The notes below the pieces were generated by a model that made no database searches, was not told the DNA's origin, and saw nothing but the letters and a program-made list of their open reading frames with translations. From Roseiconus lacunae (GTDB lineage Bacteria > Planctomycetota > Planctomycetia > Pirellulales > Pirellulaceae), in contig NZ_VSZO01000079.1 of NCBI RefSeq assembly GCF_008312935.1, positions 1 to 64,000 of the forward strand: a stretch of DNA of 64,000 nucleotides. The letters are read 5' to 3'. The position numbers were made by a program, and so were the translations under genes. The number at the start of each line of letters is the position of its first letter. Within the stretch, counting starts at the first letter, position 1. Below are positions 29,154-38,888 of the stretch, one piece after another.

Positions 29154-30233
29154 TCCGTTGCATCTCAAAAAAGAAGAAAATTCCGGCGAACCTTTTTTTA
29201 GTGGTCGAGTCTGTACGATCAACTAGAAACAGGAGCCGGCGATTTTCGCTAGCTTTTCTACAGCACTTGCGTTACGGTTAACGCAGGTGAGCGAACCCTC
29301 CTCTGGTGGCATCCTAACGGATTTCCCACCGGGCGTCAGTGAAAGCGGCGGGCGTGTTGCCCGATTGCACATCAAAACAGATGTAAAAAATTGACGACGC
29401 CTCCACAGGCGGACTCGCTTTTGTCCAATTAACTTTTCTCCACGCCGCACCGTGAGAGGTGCCGGGAGGTTTGAAATGCGTTTTCAACAAATCATCGCAG
29501 ATGTCGCACGCAGCCTGGTCATTGCAGGTGCCCGTGAGGTCAAGAGCGTTGGTACGTTTGTACGCGTATCAGACCTTCATCTCTGTATGGCGTCTGTATC
29601 AACCGGGACCGGCACATGTCCGAGTTCTCCGCCCACGATGTATTCGTGGCAGCATCATGAGAACTGGAATTTGCCAACCGACGTCCCGGCGGCCAAAGCC
29701 ATCGGCAGTAAACGGAAACGTCTGCTATCCGAACGGCTAATAAGCCTCGCTGGCTTCGGCCCGAAAGCTCTGCATTGCAGAGACTGCTGAATCGAGTCCG
29801 CAGCAACGCTGCTACTCCATTCGAATTAGCTTTTGCCGAGAACTGGCGTTGGCCGTCGTCGCCTCCTGTGGAGGTGTATGCGATTGGTCGCGTTTAATGG
29901 TTCGGTGACTGGTTTCGCCGCGGTTTGTCTTGCTTGAGTCGGGGACTGTCCTTGCTCACATACCGCACTCGCGTCGCCTGTTCCCGCCAACATTGACCGG
30001 CATTGCGATTGATACATGACCCCTGATTGCGTGAACCGACCCGGCTCAGCGATACCGCTAAGTCTCGATCACCCGCTCAGGCTTGCTTCATCCCGTCGAA
30101 AACGTGGTTGCGCGGCCGTCCAAACCCTGACCTGGGCGACGGCTCCAATCCAACACCGAAATCACTGGCATTCATCCGGAACCAAGTGGCTCTAACGGCC
30201 CGTTTCCCGTCAGTCTTCGGAAGGAACCGAGCA
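29154..30233. other. Long intergenic region before the ECF sigma gene
   Basis: About 1.1 kb between divergent genes. No frame resembles a known protein. Signals of RNase P RNA, tmRNA, SRP RNA and common riboswitches were looked for by eye and not seen. The sigma gene ribosome binding site is at its right end. It may hold promoters, a small RNA or decayed sequence. Confidence 0.5.
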
Positions 30234-30815
30234 ATGAAATTCAATACTGAGATCCAATTTGATTTACGAGAAATGACCGTCGCAGAGCTTGTCGTTCGAG
30301 CTCAAAATGGCGACCGGGACGCGTTCGGAGAGCTGTTCGATCGATACCGACCGGCGATTGTCGCAGGTGCGATGAGCCGGGTTCGAAACGCCGATGAAGC
30401 CGACGAGTTGGCTCAGGATGTGTTCATCCAGGCGATGCAAAAGATTGGTCAATTGCGGGTCCCCGAAGCATTCGGTGGATGGTTGCGACAGATCGTGCAC
30501 CGGATGGCGATCAATCGAGTGACGCGAAACCGCGGTGCGGTCGCTTGCGATCCGGAAACGTTGGCGGCGACTTGTGCCGATGATGACGCGCCAGAAGACG
30601 TTGCCGAGAGTCGCGAGCAGGCTGAAGCGATTCGCAACGGAATCGACCGCCTGGGCTCGCTCGACCAAGAAACGTTGACCGCGTTCTACTTGCGTGGGCG
30701 TTCGTTGATCGAAATGAGCAACGATTTCCAGGCTCCGGTCGGAACGATCAAGCGTCGTCTGCACGTCGCTCGAAAGCGATTGGCAAAGGAAATGGACCTA
30801 CTGCAAGCCGTTTGA
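30234..30815 (+). CDS. ECF-type RNA polymerase sigma factor
   Basis: Extracytoplasmic-function sigma-70 factor of 193 residues. Region 2 is at about 16-80 (DAFGELFDRYRPAIVAGAMS, DEADELAQDVFIQAMQ, GWLRQIVHRMAINRVTRNRG). Region 4 is at about 137-186 (LDQETLTAFYLRGRSLIEMS, GTIKRRLHVARKRLAKEM), with a helix-turn-helix for the -35 element. The ATG at 30234 has GGAAGGA 8 bases upstream. The gene is not followed by an anti-sigma gene: the next 258 bases are non-coding and the next gene is on the other strand. Regulation may therefore be through its own long upstream region or a distant partner. Confidence 0.92.
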   Translation: MKFNTEIQFDLREMTVAELVVRAQNGDRDAFGELFDRYRPAIVAGAMSRVRNADEADELAQDVFIQAMQKIGQLRVPEAFGGWLRQIVHRMAINRVTRNRGAVACDPETLAATCADDDAPEDVAESREQAEAIRNGIDRLGSLDQETLTAFYLRGRSLIEMSNDFQAPVGTIKRRLHVARKRLAKEMDLLQAV

Positions 30816-31073
30816 ACGAAAGGCTCGATACGCCATGGACCTGGTTCGGGAATCCCCGGACCAGGTTTCTCATGGTGGGACGCTGCCTATCACGAGGCCC
30901 TCGCGTTTCGCCGCGACTTAGCTTTTCGGGGCAGACCTCTTACGCTTCGTTGGCACCGGAAATCAGGATTGGCCGATTGGCGGTGACCACGGTTTCGTTG
31001 AAATCGACGGGTAACGCCCGACGGCTGATGAGCCGAACCCAATCATTCGGTCGAGACGGAGTACTCGCGGTGA

Positions 31074-31811
31074 TCAATCCAGCTCACGTCGGTTAAGTTC
31101 ATCGCGCAGTTTTGCCGCGAGCTCGTATTGTTCTTGCTCGACGGCCGCGCTCAGCTTTTCGCGCAACGTTTGGCCGACTTCGTATTCACTTCGGAGCGTT
31201 TCGCGAAGTTCGACAAGTCGAACGACTAATTCGTCCTCCTCGAAGTGCTCTTCCGCTTCGTGTTTGGTGAAGAACTCACGGATGGTTTCTAGGCCACTGT
31301 TGATTGCCTGAACGGCTTCTTCGCCGGATTCATCGTCTTCCAGGGCTCCAAGTGCGGCCGCTTGGGTGCGATGGAAAAGAACGAAGGGACGATACTGTTC
31401 GTGAGAACGGGTCCATTCTTCGTCCGGGCTGACGCGTTCACTGACGTCCATCAGTCGCAACGTGTGGTCTGCGTCCATGACTGCGCGGTTGTAATACTGC
31501 AGTCGCAGCCAGCAAATTCGGCGGTGGTAAAACTGCATGAATTCGCGGTCGACTTCCATGCACTGTTCTTCTTCGAGCACCATCTCGGGTTTTTCCAACA
31601 GCGCCTCTTGTAAGTACAGCAGGTATGAAGAGTGTCCTTCGACCGTTTCGCCGTCAGGTCGTTCGGTCGTTTCCAGTTGCAAGATTCCCATGTCCACTCG
31701 CATCTGGATGACATCCCGCCCGTCGCTTCCTTTGACCATCCGTACGTTTAGCGTATGGGGATCAAATTCCCAGTCCTTCAATAAGTCGTCTAGATGCATT
31801 GTTCGTTTCAT
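31074..31811 (-). CDS. UVR-motif protein of unknown function
   Basis: Soluble acidic protein of 245 residues ending in a UvrB/UvrC-type UVR motif (LREKLSAAVEQEQYELAAKL, RDELNRRE), a helical hairpin that mediates protein contacts in UvrB-UvrC and in McsA-like regulators. The rest (FDPHTLNVRMVKGSDGRDVI, MRVDMGILQLETTERPDG) is shared by planctomycete proteins but unassigned. There are no zinc-finger cysteines as in McsA. The start may be ATG 31811 or 31799 (MHLDDLLKDWEFDP). Not part of an obvious operon. Confidence 0.75.
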   Translation of the reverse strand: MKRTMHLDDLLKDWEFDPHTLNVRMVKGSDGRDVIQMRVDMGILQLETTERPDGETVEGHSSYLLYLQEALLEKPEMVLEEEQCMEVDREFMQFYHRRICWLRLQYYNRAVMDADHTLRLMDVSERVSPDEEWTRSHEQYRPFVLFHRTQAAALGALEDDESGEEAVQAINSGLETIREFFTKHEAEEHFEEDELVVRLVELRETLRSEYEVGQTLREKLSAAVEQEQYELAAKLRDELNRRELD

Positions 31812-32422
31812 CGGTCCAATCTGGAGCGGCGGGGCACGAAGCACGCCTCAGCAGGAGTATAGCACTGGACTATCACAGGGCGAACGCGACGCACCGCGTG
31901 AGTCGGCATCGCTTCGAATGCCAAACACCTACGTCAATCACGATCCCATTCGCCAGAAAACCGCCGGACTGTCTGCTGCTGGCCGGATCGATCCTGGCAT
32001 GTGAGCTGCCATCGGTTGTTCCTGCACGCCTTACTGCGAGCTCCCCACCGTGTACCGAGGGCCGTCCTCAGTCGTCGAAATATCGTTTCTTTCGGACATC
32101 GTTCCGTGGTCTGACCAGTGGTGTCACTGAGCCCCGGATAACTATGTCGGTGAAGCGTTGAAAGGTCTCCGCGAGAATACCCGCTGAGTCTCAAAACGCG
32201 ACACGGGTTCCATGTTGAGTAGGATTGCTTGCGTTTGCTATCAAACGTTCATGGCTTGCCGGAAGAACAAAAACAGGTTTTCTCCCGGTTTTCCTCAAGT
32301 TCCCTGTTAAACCTGGTCCTTTCAGGCGTAGTTATTACCGGATTGGCATACGGTTTGTACCGGTCTTACCGAACCGTTTGACAAAATTTTTCGATCCCCG
32401 AGGAATCAAGGAAGTTAAGCTA
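31812..32422. other. Intergenic region upstream of csrA
   Basis: About 610 bases between divergent genes. No gene is recognised. A TTGACA at 32378-32383 lies 40 bases before csrA but has no good -10 before the ribosome binding site (AAGGAAG, about 8 bases upstream of the ATG). The reading frame of csrA is open back to 32225, but the upstream part is not CsrA-like. Confidence 0.5.
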
Positions 32423-32656
32423 ATGTTGGTTTTGAGTCGCAAAGCAGGTGAGAAGTTGATGATTGGTGACGATGTTGTCCTGACCATCAATCGTATCTCT
32501 GGCAACCGAGTGGCGATCGGCATTGAAGCGCCCAAGGATGTGCGGATTGTACGAGGCGAGCTAAATAAGGCGGAACTGGCACCTGCCGGTGCCGCCCCAA
32601 ATACCGCTCCCATGGGTGATGCCCGGATCGCAGTCGCGAGCCGAGCGGAGGCCTAA
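32423..32656 (+). CDS. csrA: Carbon storage regulator CsrA
   Basis: RNA-binding post-transcriptional regulator, 77 residues. MLVLSRKAGEKLMIGDDV and RVAIGIEAPKDVRIVRGEL are the canonical beta strands; the RNA-contacting arginines in LSRK and VRIVRGEL are conserved. CsrA dimers bind GGA motifs in mRNA leaders to repress or stabilise messages. The C-terminal tail is alanine-rich and a little longer than in Escherichia coli. AAGGAAG lies upstream of the ATG. In many bacteria csrA neighbours flagellar genes; here no fliW or flagellar gene is adjacent. Confidence 0.96.
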   Translation: MLVLSRKAGEKLMIGDDVVLTINRISGNRVAIGIEAPKDVRIVRGELNKAELAPAGAAPNTAPMGDARIAVASRAEA

Positions 32657-32798
32657 TTCAATCGCCCACGAGTTTGGCGGGGCGCCAAGCGTTCGATGAT
32701 CAACTTGAACGTTGCGCCCCCAACTCGGGCATTTTGCGAACATGAATCGTTCGCCTGAAAAATCCACGCCAAAAAAATTCTTCGGCGATGGCTTGCCG

Positions 32799-33584
32799 CT
32801 AACGCTTGGCGGCGGCCCATGTGGTGCCTCTGACGACTAGGTCCATGAATTGTGGGTCATCAAACGTCGAATTCGAATGCCCGTACGTCGTGCCGAAGAC
32901 TCGCGCCTTCCCGTACTGGTTCGTCCAAATCACGGGATGGTCTTTTCCCGTCTTCTCGCTTTTGCTGGTTGCCAATACCGTTGTGTGCGGCCAGACCTTT
33001 TCGATGATGTAGAGTTCGTCGTCCTCGATCGTGTGTCCGTCCGGAAATGTTTCCATGATCGGATGGTCTTTTTTTGTCACCTTGACGCTGTACGCGCTGC
33101 GGTGGTCGTGTCGCCGGCTAGTGACACCGAGCAGTTGCCGCCAATTGTCGATTTCTGCGCCGCGATAGGTGTGCATCGCGCAGTGAATCACGACGGCATT
33201 TAGCCCGTCATAGTGTGGTTGCGTGATGCTGCGGATGTATGCAGGGTCGGTGGTATTGGCAAAGCATTCGTTGTGAATGCAAACGTCGAAATTCTTCGCC
33301 CACGAGGCGTCTTTATAAAAATCAATTTGTGCTTCGGTACCGTTGCCGCCTTCGTTGACGACGGTCCATTGAACCGGGACACCGTGTTTCTCGAAGGCCA
33401 ACTGCAATTTCTTCGTTTGAAAGTCGTAGTCATGGCAGCAGCCGCTGGTGATCAATAGCACGCGAATGGCTTCATTTGATTGACTCGCAGTTGCTTTGGT
33501 GGCGTTTAAATCCTGGGCCGATGCGTCGAGCGATACGAGTGCGATCAGCGCGAAAGCGAGCGGGGCGAGTCTGAAGTGTTTCAT
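32799..33584 (-). CDS. Secreted ThuA-domain protein
   Basis: Exported ThuA-like protein of 261 residues with a glutamine-amidotransferase-like fold. The signal peptide (PLAFALIALVSLDASA) is followed by RVLLITSGCCHDYDFQ, the ThuA beta-1 motif. The middle has VVIHCAMHTYRG and the C-terminal part VFGTTYGHSNSTFDD. ThuA proteins are linked to sugar metabolism but rarely characterised; secreted forms are abundant in planctomycetes. Here the gene stands alone, without an adjacent oxidoreductase. Confidence 0.88.
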   Translation of the reverse strand: MKHFRLAPLAFALIALVSLDASAQDLNATKATASQSNEAIRVLLITSGCCHDYDFQTKKLQLAFEKHGVPVQWTVVNEGGNGTEAQIDFYKDASWAKNFDVCIHNECFANTTDPAYIRSITQPHYDGLNAVVIHCAMHTYRGAEIDNWRQLLGVTSRRHDHRSAYSVKVTKKDHPIMETFPDGHTIEDDELYIIEKVWPHTTVLATSKSEKTGKDHPVIWTNQYGKARVFGTTYGHSNSTFDDPQFMDLVVRGTTWAAAKR

Positions 33585-33996
33585 CGGGGTGTTTAACTGA
33601 ATGATGGTACGTTTAACGAAGCTCGGCGATTTCCAAACTGACGAAGTCGACGTCGCTGAAGTTGATTTTTCCGCGCCGGAACCGTGAGTTGCCTAACGCG
33701 GGGGCTGCGGCGAGGGGCCGCTATGGTTTGCGTGCCCCATGATCTTAAACCACCGTTCGGCAATTTGCTATCAGCAACGGTTTACCATCAGCAACGCGAC
33801 CACGGCGGTTCTCGTGCTTCGTCAACCTTCGAAATTAGGATTAACCGCATGGCGTTCGCCACGGTTTCGGTGCAATAACCCGGGCAAGAGCCCGTCGCCT
33901 GATGACTCGAAACCTTATTTTCAGATGGAACGCATCACTTTGGCAATCGGACGAGGGGGGATGGAAATGCTCTCGCCGGTGCCAGTGCGGTGTGTC
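33585..33996. other. Gap with a possible gene remnant
   Basis: About 410 bases with no intact gene. On the minus strand a 35-codon stretch ends with a stop at 33613-33615 and reads about FRRGKINFSDVDFVSLEI, with codon use like real genes, but it is closed by a stop at 33721. It may be the tail of a lost gene. There is a hairpin near 33880-33896 (CGGGC / GCCCG). Confidence 0.4.
33613..33720 (-). pseudogene. Possible C-terminal remnant of a decayed gene
   Basis: A short frame of 35 codons with no start codon of its own, bounded upstream by TAG at 33721-33723. The translation includes RRGKINFSDVDFVSLEIAEL and has GC-rich third positions typical of local genes. Family not recognised; it could be a chance frame. 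Confidence 0.25.
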
Positions 33997-34161
33997 TCAG
34001 TCGAGCAGCGGCAAGTCCGTATAAAACATCGCGGCTGGATCGATGCCCTTTTGTTCCAGCCACGCTTCGCGTTGGCGGACCGTGGTCGTCTGGGACAGTC
34101 GTGGTAAGACGATCCCCCAAAGTAAGACAATCACAACGATAATCGCCAACAGTCGTCGCAT
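33997..34161 (-). CDS. 54-residue single-TM peptide coupled to the sulfate exporter gene
   Basis: Small protein with one N-terminal membrane helix (LLAIIVVIVLLWGIVLPRL), followed by a short polar tail (REAWLEQKGIDPAAMFYTDL). Its ATG at 34161 shares one base with the TGA stop of the upstream transporter gene (TGATG), so translation is probably coupled. Not a recognised family; it could be a transporter subunit or a lipid-facing small protein. The tail WLEQKGIDPAAMFYTDLP is rich in conserved-looking residues, which supports reality. Confidence 0.6.
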   Translation of the reverse strand: MRRLLAIIVVIVLLWGIVLPRLSQTTTVRQREAWLEQKGIDPAAMFYTDLPLLD

Positions 34162-35618
34162 CAGTTTTCCGCGAATAGGATGCCGAACATCAAGTAACTC
34201 ATCAACAAGGTCAAGACTAGGTTCAATGACTGACCACAAACGTAAAGGACCATTGGTTTGCCGCCTTTGAAGTACGGCAACAGTTGGCGAAAATTGGTTT
34301 CTAAGCCGATGCAGACGAACGCCAGACAGAAAAACCAACCGCGAAGTGTTTTTGTGGACCCTTTGATCATCGCATCGGTCAGCAAGTCACCTCCGGCGAC
34401 TTGGCCATGGATCAACGAAAACACGATCGATGCGATGATAAATCCCAGGACAAACTTGGGGAATCGATACCAGATTTCACCCACGCCGACCCGCTGCGAT
34501 GATTCGTCCTTTTCCACGTAAGTCACCCAGTACGTCGCGACCAAGAAAGCGGTCACGCCAATCAGAATGTTTTGAATCATCTTGACTGTCGAGGCGATTT
34601 CAAGTGCCTCGTCGCCTAGGACTGCTCCGGCCGCCGCGACGGCGCCTGTGGCATCAATCGTCCCACCTAGCCAAGCGGCCCCGACGGCCATGGGCAGGTT
34701 CATCAGCTCGATCAATATCGGCAACACCACCATCATCACCACCGTGAACGATAACGACAGCCCGATCGCCAGTGACAACTCTTCTTTCTTGGCCCGGCAC
34801 GAGGCCGCCGTCGCAATTGCGGCCGACACACCACACACCGACATGTCCGCGCTAATCACCATGTTCAACGACCGGGAAGGGATCTTCAACACTTTCTGTC
34901 CGAAGAGATAAGTGCTCACCAAGACGATCGGCGTCACCACCCAAGCGACTCCGATCCCAGGCAAGCCGAGCGCCATCAGCCGACTCATTAAAACCCCGGC
35001 ACCGAGTAGGACCAATCCGGTCTTGATAAAAAACTCCGTCAGAATCGCCGGTCGCAACCAAGCCGGCGTTTCGATCGTATTACTGATAATCAAGCCGACC
35101 AAGAGAGCCCAAAGTGCGTATTCGAGGTTGTACGCTTTCACGGTGCTTTGGCTGGCCAAGACATACGCAATCGTGGCTAACACAAATATCGCAGGGAACG
35201 CGAAAGCGAACCCCATCGCGTCCTTGCGTCGCAATTTCATCGCGACCGTGAATAGCACGCCGATGGTGATGAACGCTCCTAAGATGCCCGGCCAGGTGGA
35301 TTCAAAAGCGGTCAGAGGGGACGAAATCCATTTGCCAGGTTTAGCCAAATAAGGCTTCAGGGGGCTGGTTAATTTTTCTGCTCCCTCGGCATCGAAGCCG
35401 GTGGGCGCTGTTAGCAACACGGCGAAAAATGCGATGGCAAGAATCGTAAAGCCGACCCAGATCGCCCACCAATCCTCGCTCGTCGCCATGTCGCTTCGCA
35501 GTGACGGGCGGCTCGCGTCAGGTTTCACTCGACCGTCTTCTGTGGCAGTAGCAGCTCCGTCCTGCGAGGCAGCAGTGATTGGCTTGGAAGGGTCGGTGGG
35601 AGTGTCAGCGTCAGACAT
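34161..35618 (-). CDS. YeiH-family putative sulfate exporter
   Basis: Inner-membrane transporter of 485 residues of the YeiH/UPF0324 family, annotated as putative sulfate exporter. About 60 hydrophilic N-terminal residues precede roughly 11 transmembrane helices. Diagnostic segments are [37 protein letters not shown], and [20 protein letters not shown]. The charged N-terminus is longer than in Escherichia coli YeiH. It lies upstream of and overlaps the 54-residue membrane peptide gene. No LysR regulator is adjacent. Confidence 0.88.
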   Translation of the reverse strand: MSDADTPTDPSKPITAASQDGAATATEDGRVKPDASRPSLRSDMATSEDWWAIWVGFTILAIAFFAVLLTAPTGFDAEGAEKLTSPLKPYLAKPGKWISSPLTAFESTWPGILGAFITIGVLFTVAMKLRRKDAMGFAFAFPAIFVLATIAYVLASQSTVKAYNLEYALWALLVGLIISNTIETPAWLRPAILTEFFIKTGLVLLGAGVLMSRLMALGLPGIGVAWVVTPIVLVSTYLFGQKVLKIPSRSLNMVISADMSVCGVSAAIATAASCRAKKEELSLAIGLSLSFTVVMMVVLPILIELMNLPMAVGAAWLGGTIDATGAVAAAGAVLGDEALEIASTVKMIQNILIGVTAFLVATYWVTYVEKDESSQRVGVGEIWYRFPKFVLGFIIASIVFSLIHGQVAGGDLLTDAMIKGSTKTLRGWFFCLAFVCIGLETNFRQLLPYFKGGKPMVLYVCGQSLNLVLTLLMSYLMFGILFAEN

Positions 35619-35977
35619 CGTGGTGGCGAGAATGAAAGGCGGGAAGGAGTGGCGTTACGGATGATACGCAACGCGGGCTCATTTTTTATCAGTCAACCAT
35701 CGCCAAGTCGACTGCGACACCGACTACATGCCGCTACGGAGTGCGTCGAGGTGACGACCGAAGTGATTATCCAGGGCGTTACCGTACGTTTCCGGGTGGG
35801 CGAGAAGATCGCAACGATTTTCGATCGGGCACATTTCTTCTCACAACGAACTGTCCGGCTGCGAACTTTTTTAATTCTTCAGATGTCCCTCAAGAGACCA
35901 CCAGCGAAGGCCGATATCCCATTGCACGCAAGTCAACGATTCTGGTGAATTCCCCAAATCAACCGTTTGGAGTCTTC
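35619..35977. other. Gap without recognised gene
   Basis: About 360 bases between the exporter gene start and the tRNA-Cys promoter. No gene or RNA family is seen. Confidence 0.5.
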
Positions 35978-36006
35978 TTGACGATCCGGAAAAGTTTTCC
36001 TAGGCT
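35978..36006 (+). promoter_or_regulatory. Candidate sigma-70 promoter of tRNA-Cys
   Basis: TTGACG (35978-35983), a 17-base spacer, then TAGGCT (36001-36006). Transcription would start about 36013, a few bases before the tRNA at 36020. The -10 is a weak match. Confidence 0.5.
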
Positions 36007-36019
36007 GACAAAATAGTCA

Positions 36020-36090
36020 GGCGACTTGGCCGAGTGGTTAGGCAGCGGATTGCAAATCCGTCTACAGCGGTTCGACTCCGCTAGTCGCCT
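36020..36090 (+). tRNA. tRNA-Cys (anticodon GCA)
   Basis: 71-nt tRNA: acceptor GGCGACT / AGTCGCC with discriminator U, D-arm GGCCGAGTGGTTAGGC, anticodon arm GCGGATTGCAAATCCGT giving GCA, and T-arm CAGCGGTTCGACTCCGCT. CCA is not encoded. Confidence 0.96.
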
Positions 36091-36099
36091 CTTTTCGAA

Positions 36100-36136
36100 G
36101 GCCCCTGTGAGCGTAACGTTCGCAGGGGCCTTTTTT
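36100..36136 (+). terminator. Intrinsic terminator after tRNA-Cys
   Basis: 8-bp GC-rich stem GGCCCCTG / CAGGGGCC (36100-36107 with 36123-36130), a 15-base loop that can add inner pairs, and six Ts. Confidence 0.93.
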
Positions 36137-36314
36137 GCGTTGACGCTCGCAGACAAATCCAACTTCCGACGACTCAGCTTTCATGCCACGCCTCGGGGCG
36201 ATGACTGCGAGTCGGCCCATCTTGAATTTCTCAGGCCGAAAACGAATGCGGTCGACCTGCTTGGTCGCTTCACTTTCGTTGCGCCGCCCCTTTGGTCCAT
36301 GTCAGGGGGCCATG

Positions 36315-37322
36315 TCAGGGTTCGTCATCACGCCGATTGACAAAATATTCGCGTACCTCGCGATGAAGCTCTGGTTTGTCGCTGGCCCAACGCAGCAATC
36401 CGTTCGGGTCAATGGCGATGTCTTGGGCGGGGTCAAAGCAATGCCGTTTCAGGATTGCTTCTCGCGAAAGGTACTGTCGGTCTTCTTTACGACCATGCCA
36501 AAGGTGATAGGCGAGCGAACGGACGTGCCGGACGTTCGGATCGAGCGAGCGTCCTTGGGCAATGTAGTCTTGATAGCTGGCAACCAGTCCAGGCGAAGTA
36601 TCAAACAGCGTCGACTTTAGTTGTCCATCGGCTGGTGGGCCGAGCAACGCCTGGGCAAAAATCTCGTCACCCGATCCGACAACGTTCGTGATCGGCAATC
36701 CACCCATTGTTTCAAGTAACGACCGCTTCGCGATCCAAGCCCCGCCGGGACATCCGCCGCCTCGGGTTGTCTTCAGGCCGGCGACGCGTCCGCCTCGCTG
36801 GTGGATCTCGCGATGATTCATGTCTAAAAAAATCACCCGTTCGAATAATTGAACGGCATCGGCTCCTTTTCGCAGCAGTTCGATTGCATCAACAAGCCAG
36901 CTTCGTCTGGTTAGGCACAAATCATGATCGATCCAGCCCACCATCGTGATATTGGGAGGCAAGTTCGCGATGACCCGGTTGATCATCGCTTCTTTCTGCC
37001 ACATCCAATGTTGCGGTCCGCCTTCGATCAGCCGCGCGAACTCAATCGACCTTGTAGATTTCGGAAATGTGACCTCGACGACCTGTAAAACATCACGCAG
37101 CACGCCCAAGCTGGGTAACCATTCCCAAAACGTTTCGGAGAGGCGACGTGAACCGGTTGGATTGAAGTGAACCGTGACGAGTGCCACCTCGCCGATTTCA
37201 TCGGGGACGATCGGCGTGACAGTCGAAAAGTCAAACTCGATATCCAAATTTAAGAATTCGTCCAACGGTTGCCTCGGCACGGTGCATTTTGTCACTTGAA
37301 ATGTCGATCTGCGGACCATCAT
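36315..37322 (-). CDS. Glycosyltransferase-like protein (GT-A type)
   Basis: Soluble protein of 335 residues resembling a GT-A glycosyltransferase. There is a nucleotide-sugar type motif WIDHDLCLTR, a conserved GGCPGGAWIAKRSLLETMGG and a later GSGDEIFAQALLG, the usual layout of acceptor and catalytic loops. FNPTGSRRLSETFWEW lies near the N-terminus. The start is taken at the ATG pair 37322/37319 because the longer frame (to 37523) would overlap the divergent secreted-protein gene and its ribosome binding site. No sugar-nucleotide or export gene is adjacent, so the substrate is unknown. Alternative: a non-catalytic relative. Confidence 0.65.
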   Translation of the reverse strand: MMVRRSTFQVTKCTVPRQPLDEFLNLDIEFDFSTVTPIVPDEIGEVALVTVHFNPTGSRRLSETFWEWLPSLGVLRDVLQVVEVTFPKSTRSIEFARLIEGGPQHWMWQKEAMINRVIANLPPNITMVGWIDHDLCLTRRSWLVDAIELLRKGADAVQLFERVIFLDMNHREIHQRGGRVAGLKTTRGGGCPGGAWIAKRSLLETMGGLPITNVVGSGDEIFAQALLGPPADGQLKSTLFDTSPGLVASYQDYIAQGRSLDPNVRHVRSLAYHLWHGRKEDRQYLSREAILKRHCFDPAQDIAIDPNGLLRWASDKPELHREVREYFVNRRDDEP

Positions 37323-37476
37323 GTACCGTCGGACGCTACCAGGCAATCGCTGATCAATAGACAACGACACCGGACTGAGACCGCTACAATCAACTACCTT
37401 CGCATGTAGGCGCGTCTGCAGGTTGTCGGTGTCCTTCAGATCGATCGATGGTGTTCTTATCAAAGGGGAGTCGCAG

Positions 37477-38715
37477 ATGAGATCTTGGCTACTAACACCT
37501 TGGCTACAGGTTTTGATTTTCATCGTTTGTCTCTCTCGGCCCGGGGCAGCTCAAGACGCATCGCCGCTCTTTCCTTTAATCTCTGATAGCGAGGCGAAAT
37601 CGAAGTGGGTTCTGGTTGTGATTACGGACGAGGATCCGCTCACCAAATCAATCGAGAAGGCAAACGCCAATCATGTCGACGCTCTCTCGAGCCATGACCT
37701 CTGGTGCTTACCGCTGCTGCGACATTCAATGGAGGAATTGATCGAACAGCGTCCCGACTTGAAAGATCGTTTCGTCGTTAACAAGCTCGCCGTGGGAATC
37801 CCAAGCTCATGGCAAACGACTCAGACTGCAAACTTACCGTCGCGATCGATGGTAATTCTCTGTGATGGATATCAGCGGGTACTCAGCTTAGCCGCCGGCG
37901 TCCCCGACAAGCGCGAACTGATCCGCATGGTCGAGCAGGCCGAGGAGGTCTCCACTTTACTTTCGCTCTACAGGGACAATCCACTGCGGCTGAGTGAAGA
38001 GCTGCTTTTCCGTGCAAAGGAACGTGTCGCTCGGCAGTATCAACAATTCATCGATGAGCAATCGATTGAAGATTTTGTCGGACAGCGCGTCGAAGACGAG
38101 CAAACCTGGCGGCAAGCGTTTGGCAGCTACGTTGCAAAGCTGCAGCCGGTCTATCGGATCGATACAGAGCTTCGATTTTCCATTCCGTCGGATGCGAACA
38201 CTCCTCGAATGCGAGTGCTTGAACAGCACTGTGAAACGAGGCAGGATTGGTGCGAAAGCATCCTCCCTTGGTTGCAAGGAAAGTCGCTTGTCAGTGTGAT
38301 CGATTCGGCGGTCGATGCGACATGGCAACAACCACCGGTGATCGATGTGACCGAGGCAAGCCATCACGAATTGTTGCAATGGTTTCAATCACGCCAAGCC
38401 GTTTCGACAATCGTCATGGCAGTTCGGCCAGACTTGATCGCCGGACAAATTGCTTGGCCACCACCGAACGTCAATCTGAAATTACGTGGGCGCACTTGGA
38501 GTGACCTCGAATCAGCAATGTCAAAGCACGCGTATCGCAAGGTCGCACTCGAAGAACTCGTGTTTTTATTTCGTGAATTTAACGTGGAACCGATCGTGCT
38601 AAACCAAGGCAGCCGAGTTCGCTATGTGTTCTTCGAACACGGAAAGAAGAAGCCGGCGATCGTCCGCGAGTCCGACCTGCCGGGCAAATATATTCGGCGT
38701 TTGAAAATAGACTGA
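37477..38715 (+). CDS. Secreted protein of unknown function
   Basis: Exported protein of 412 residues with signal peptide WLQVLIFIVCLSRPGAAQ. The ATG at 37477 follows AAGGGGAG by 6 bases, a strong site that decides the start over the in-frame ATG at 37423. The first domain begins KWVLVVITDEDPLTKSIEKA and later MVILCDGYQRVLSLAAGVPD, with the alternating strand/helix pattern of a thioredoxin-like fold but no CxxC. The C-terminal half is mixed alpha/beta, ending in FNVEPIVLNQGSRVRYVFF. Not assigned to a family. Divergent from the glycosyltransferase-like gene. Confidence 0.7.
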   Translation: MRSWLLTPWLQVLIFIVCLSRPGAAQDASPLFPLISDSEAKSKWVLVVITDEDPLTKSIEKANANHVDALSSHDLWCLPLLRHSMEELIEQRPDLKDRFVVNKLAVGIPSSWQTTQTANLPSRSMVILCDGYQRVLSLAAGVPDKRELIRMVEQAEEVSTLLSLYRDNPLRLSEELLFRAKERVARQYQQFIDEQSIEDFVGQRVEDEQTWRQAFGSYVAKLQPVYRIDTELRFSIPSDANTPRMRVLEQHCETRQDWCESILPWLQGKSLVSVIDSAVDATWQQPPVIDVTEASHHELLQWFQSRQAVSTIVMAVRPDLIAGQIAWPPPNVNLKLRGRTWSDLESAMSKHAYRKVALEELVFLFREFNVEPIVLNQGSRVRYVFFEHGKKKPAIVRESDLPGKYIRRLKID

Positions 38716-38888
38716 TACCATTACTTCCCCGTAGATCAAAATGTTGCGACGGCGACCGATCAAATTCAAGTTGCTGATAGGACGAAACCGCACCGTTCTG
38801 CGGTGAGAGAAGCTGAAGCTGTGGTCGGTCAATGCATGTGCCCGATAGGCGTCAGTCGCAATGGTCTGACGCACGAAGGTCAATCCGA

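Noticed and set aside
29223-30020. RNase P RNA, tmRNA or SRP RNA in the long gap
   Set aside because: None of the conserved core strings of these RNAs is present; only short stems are seen.
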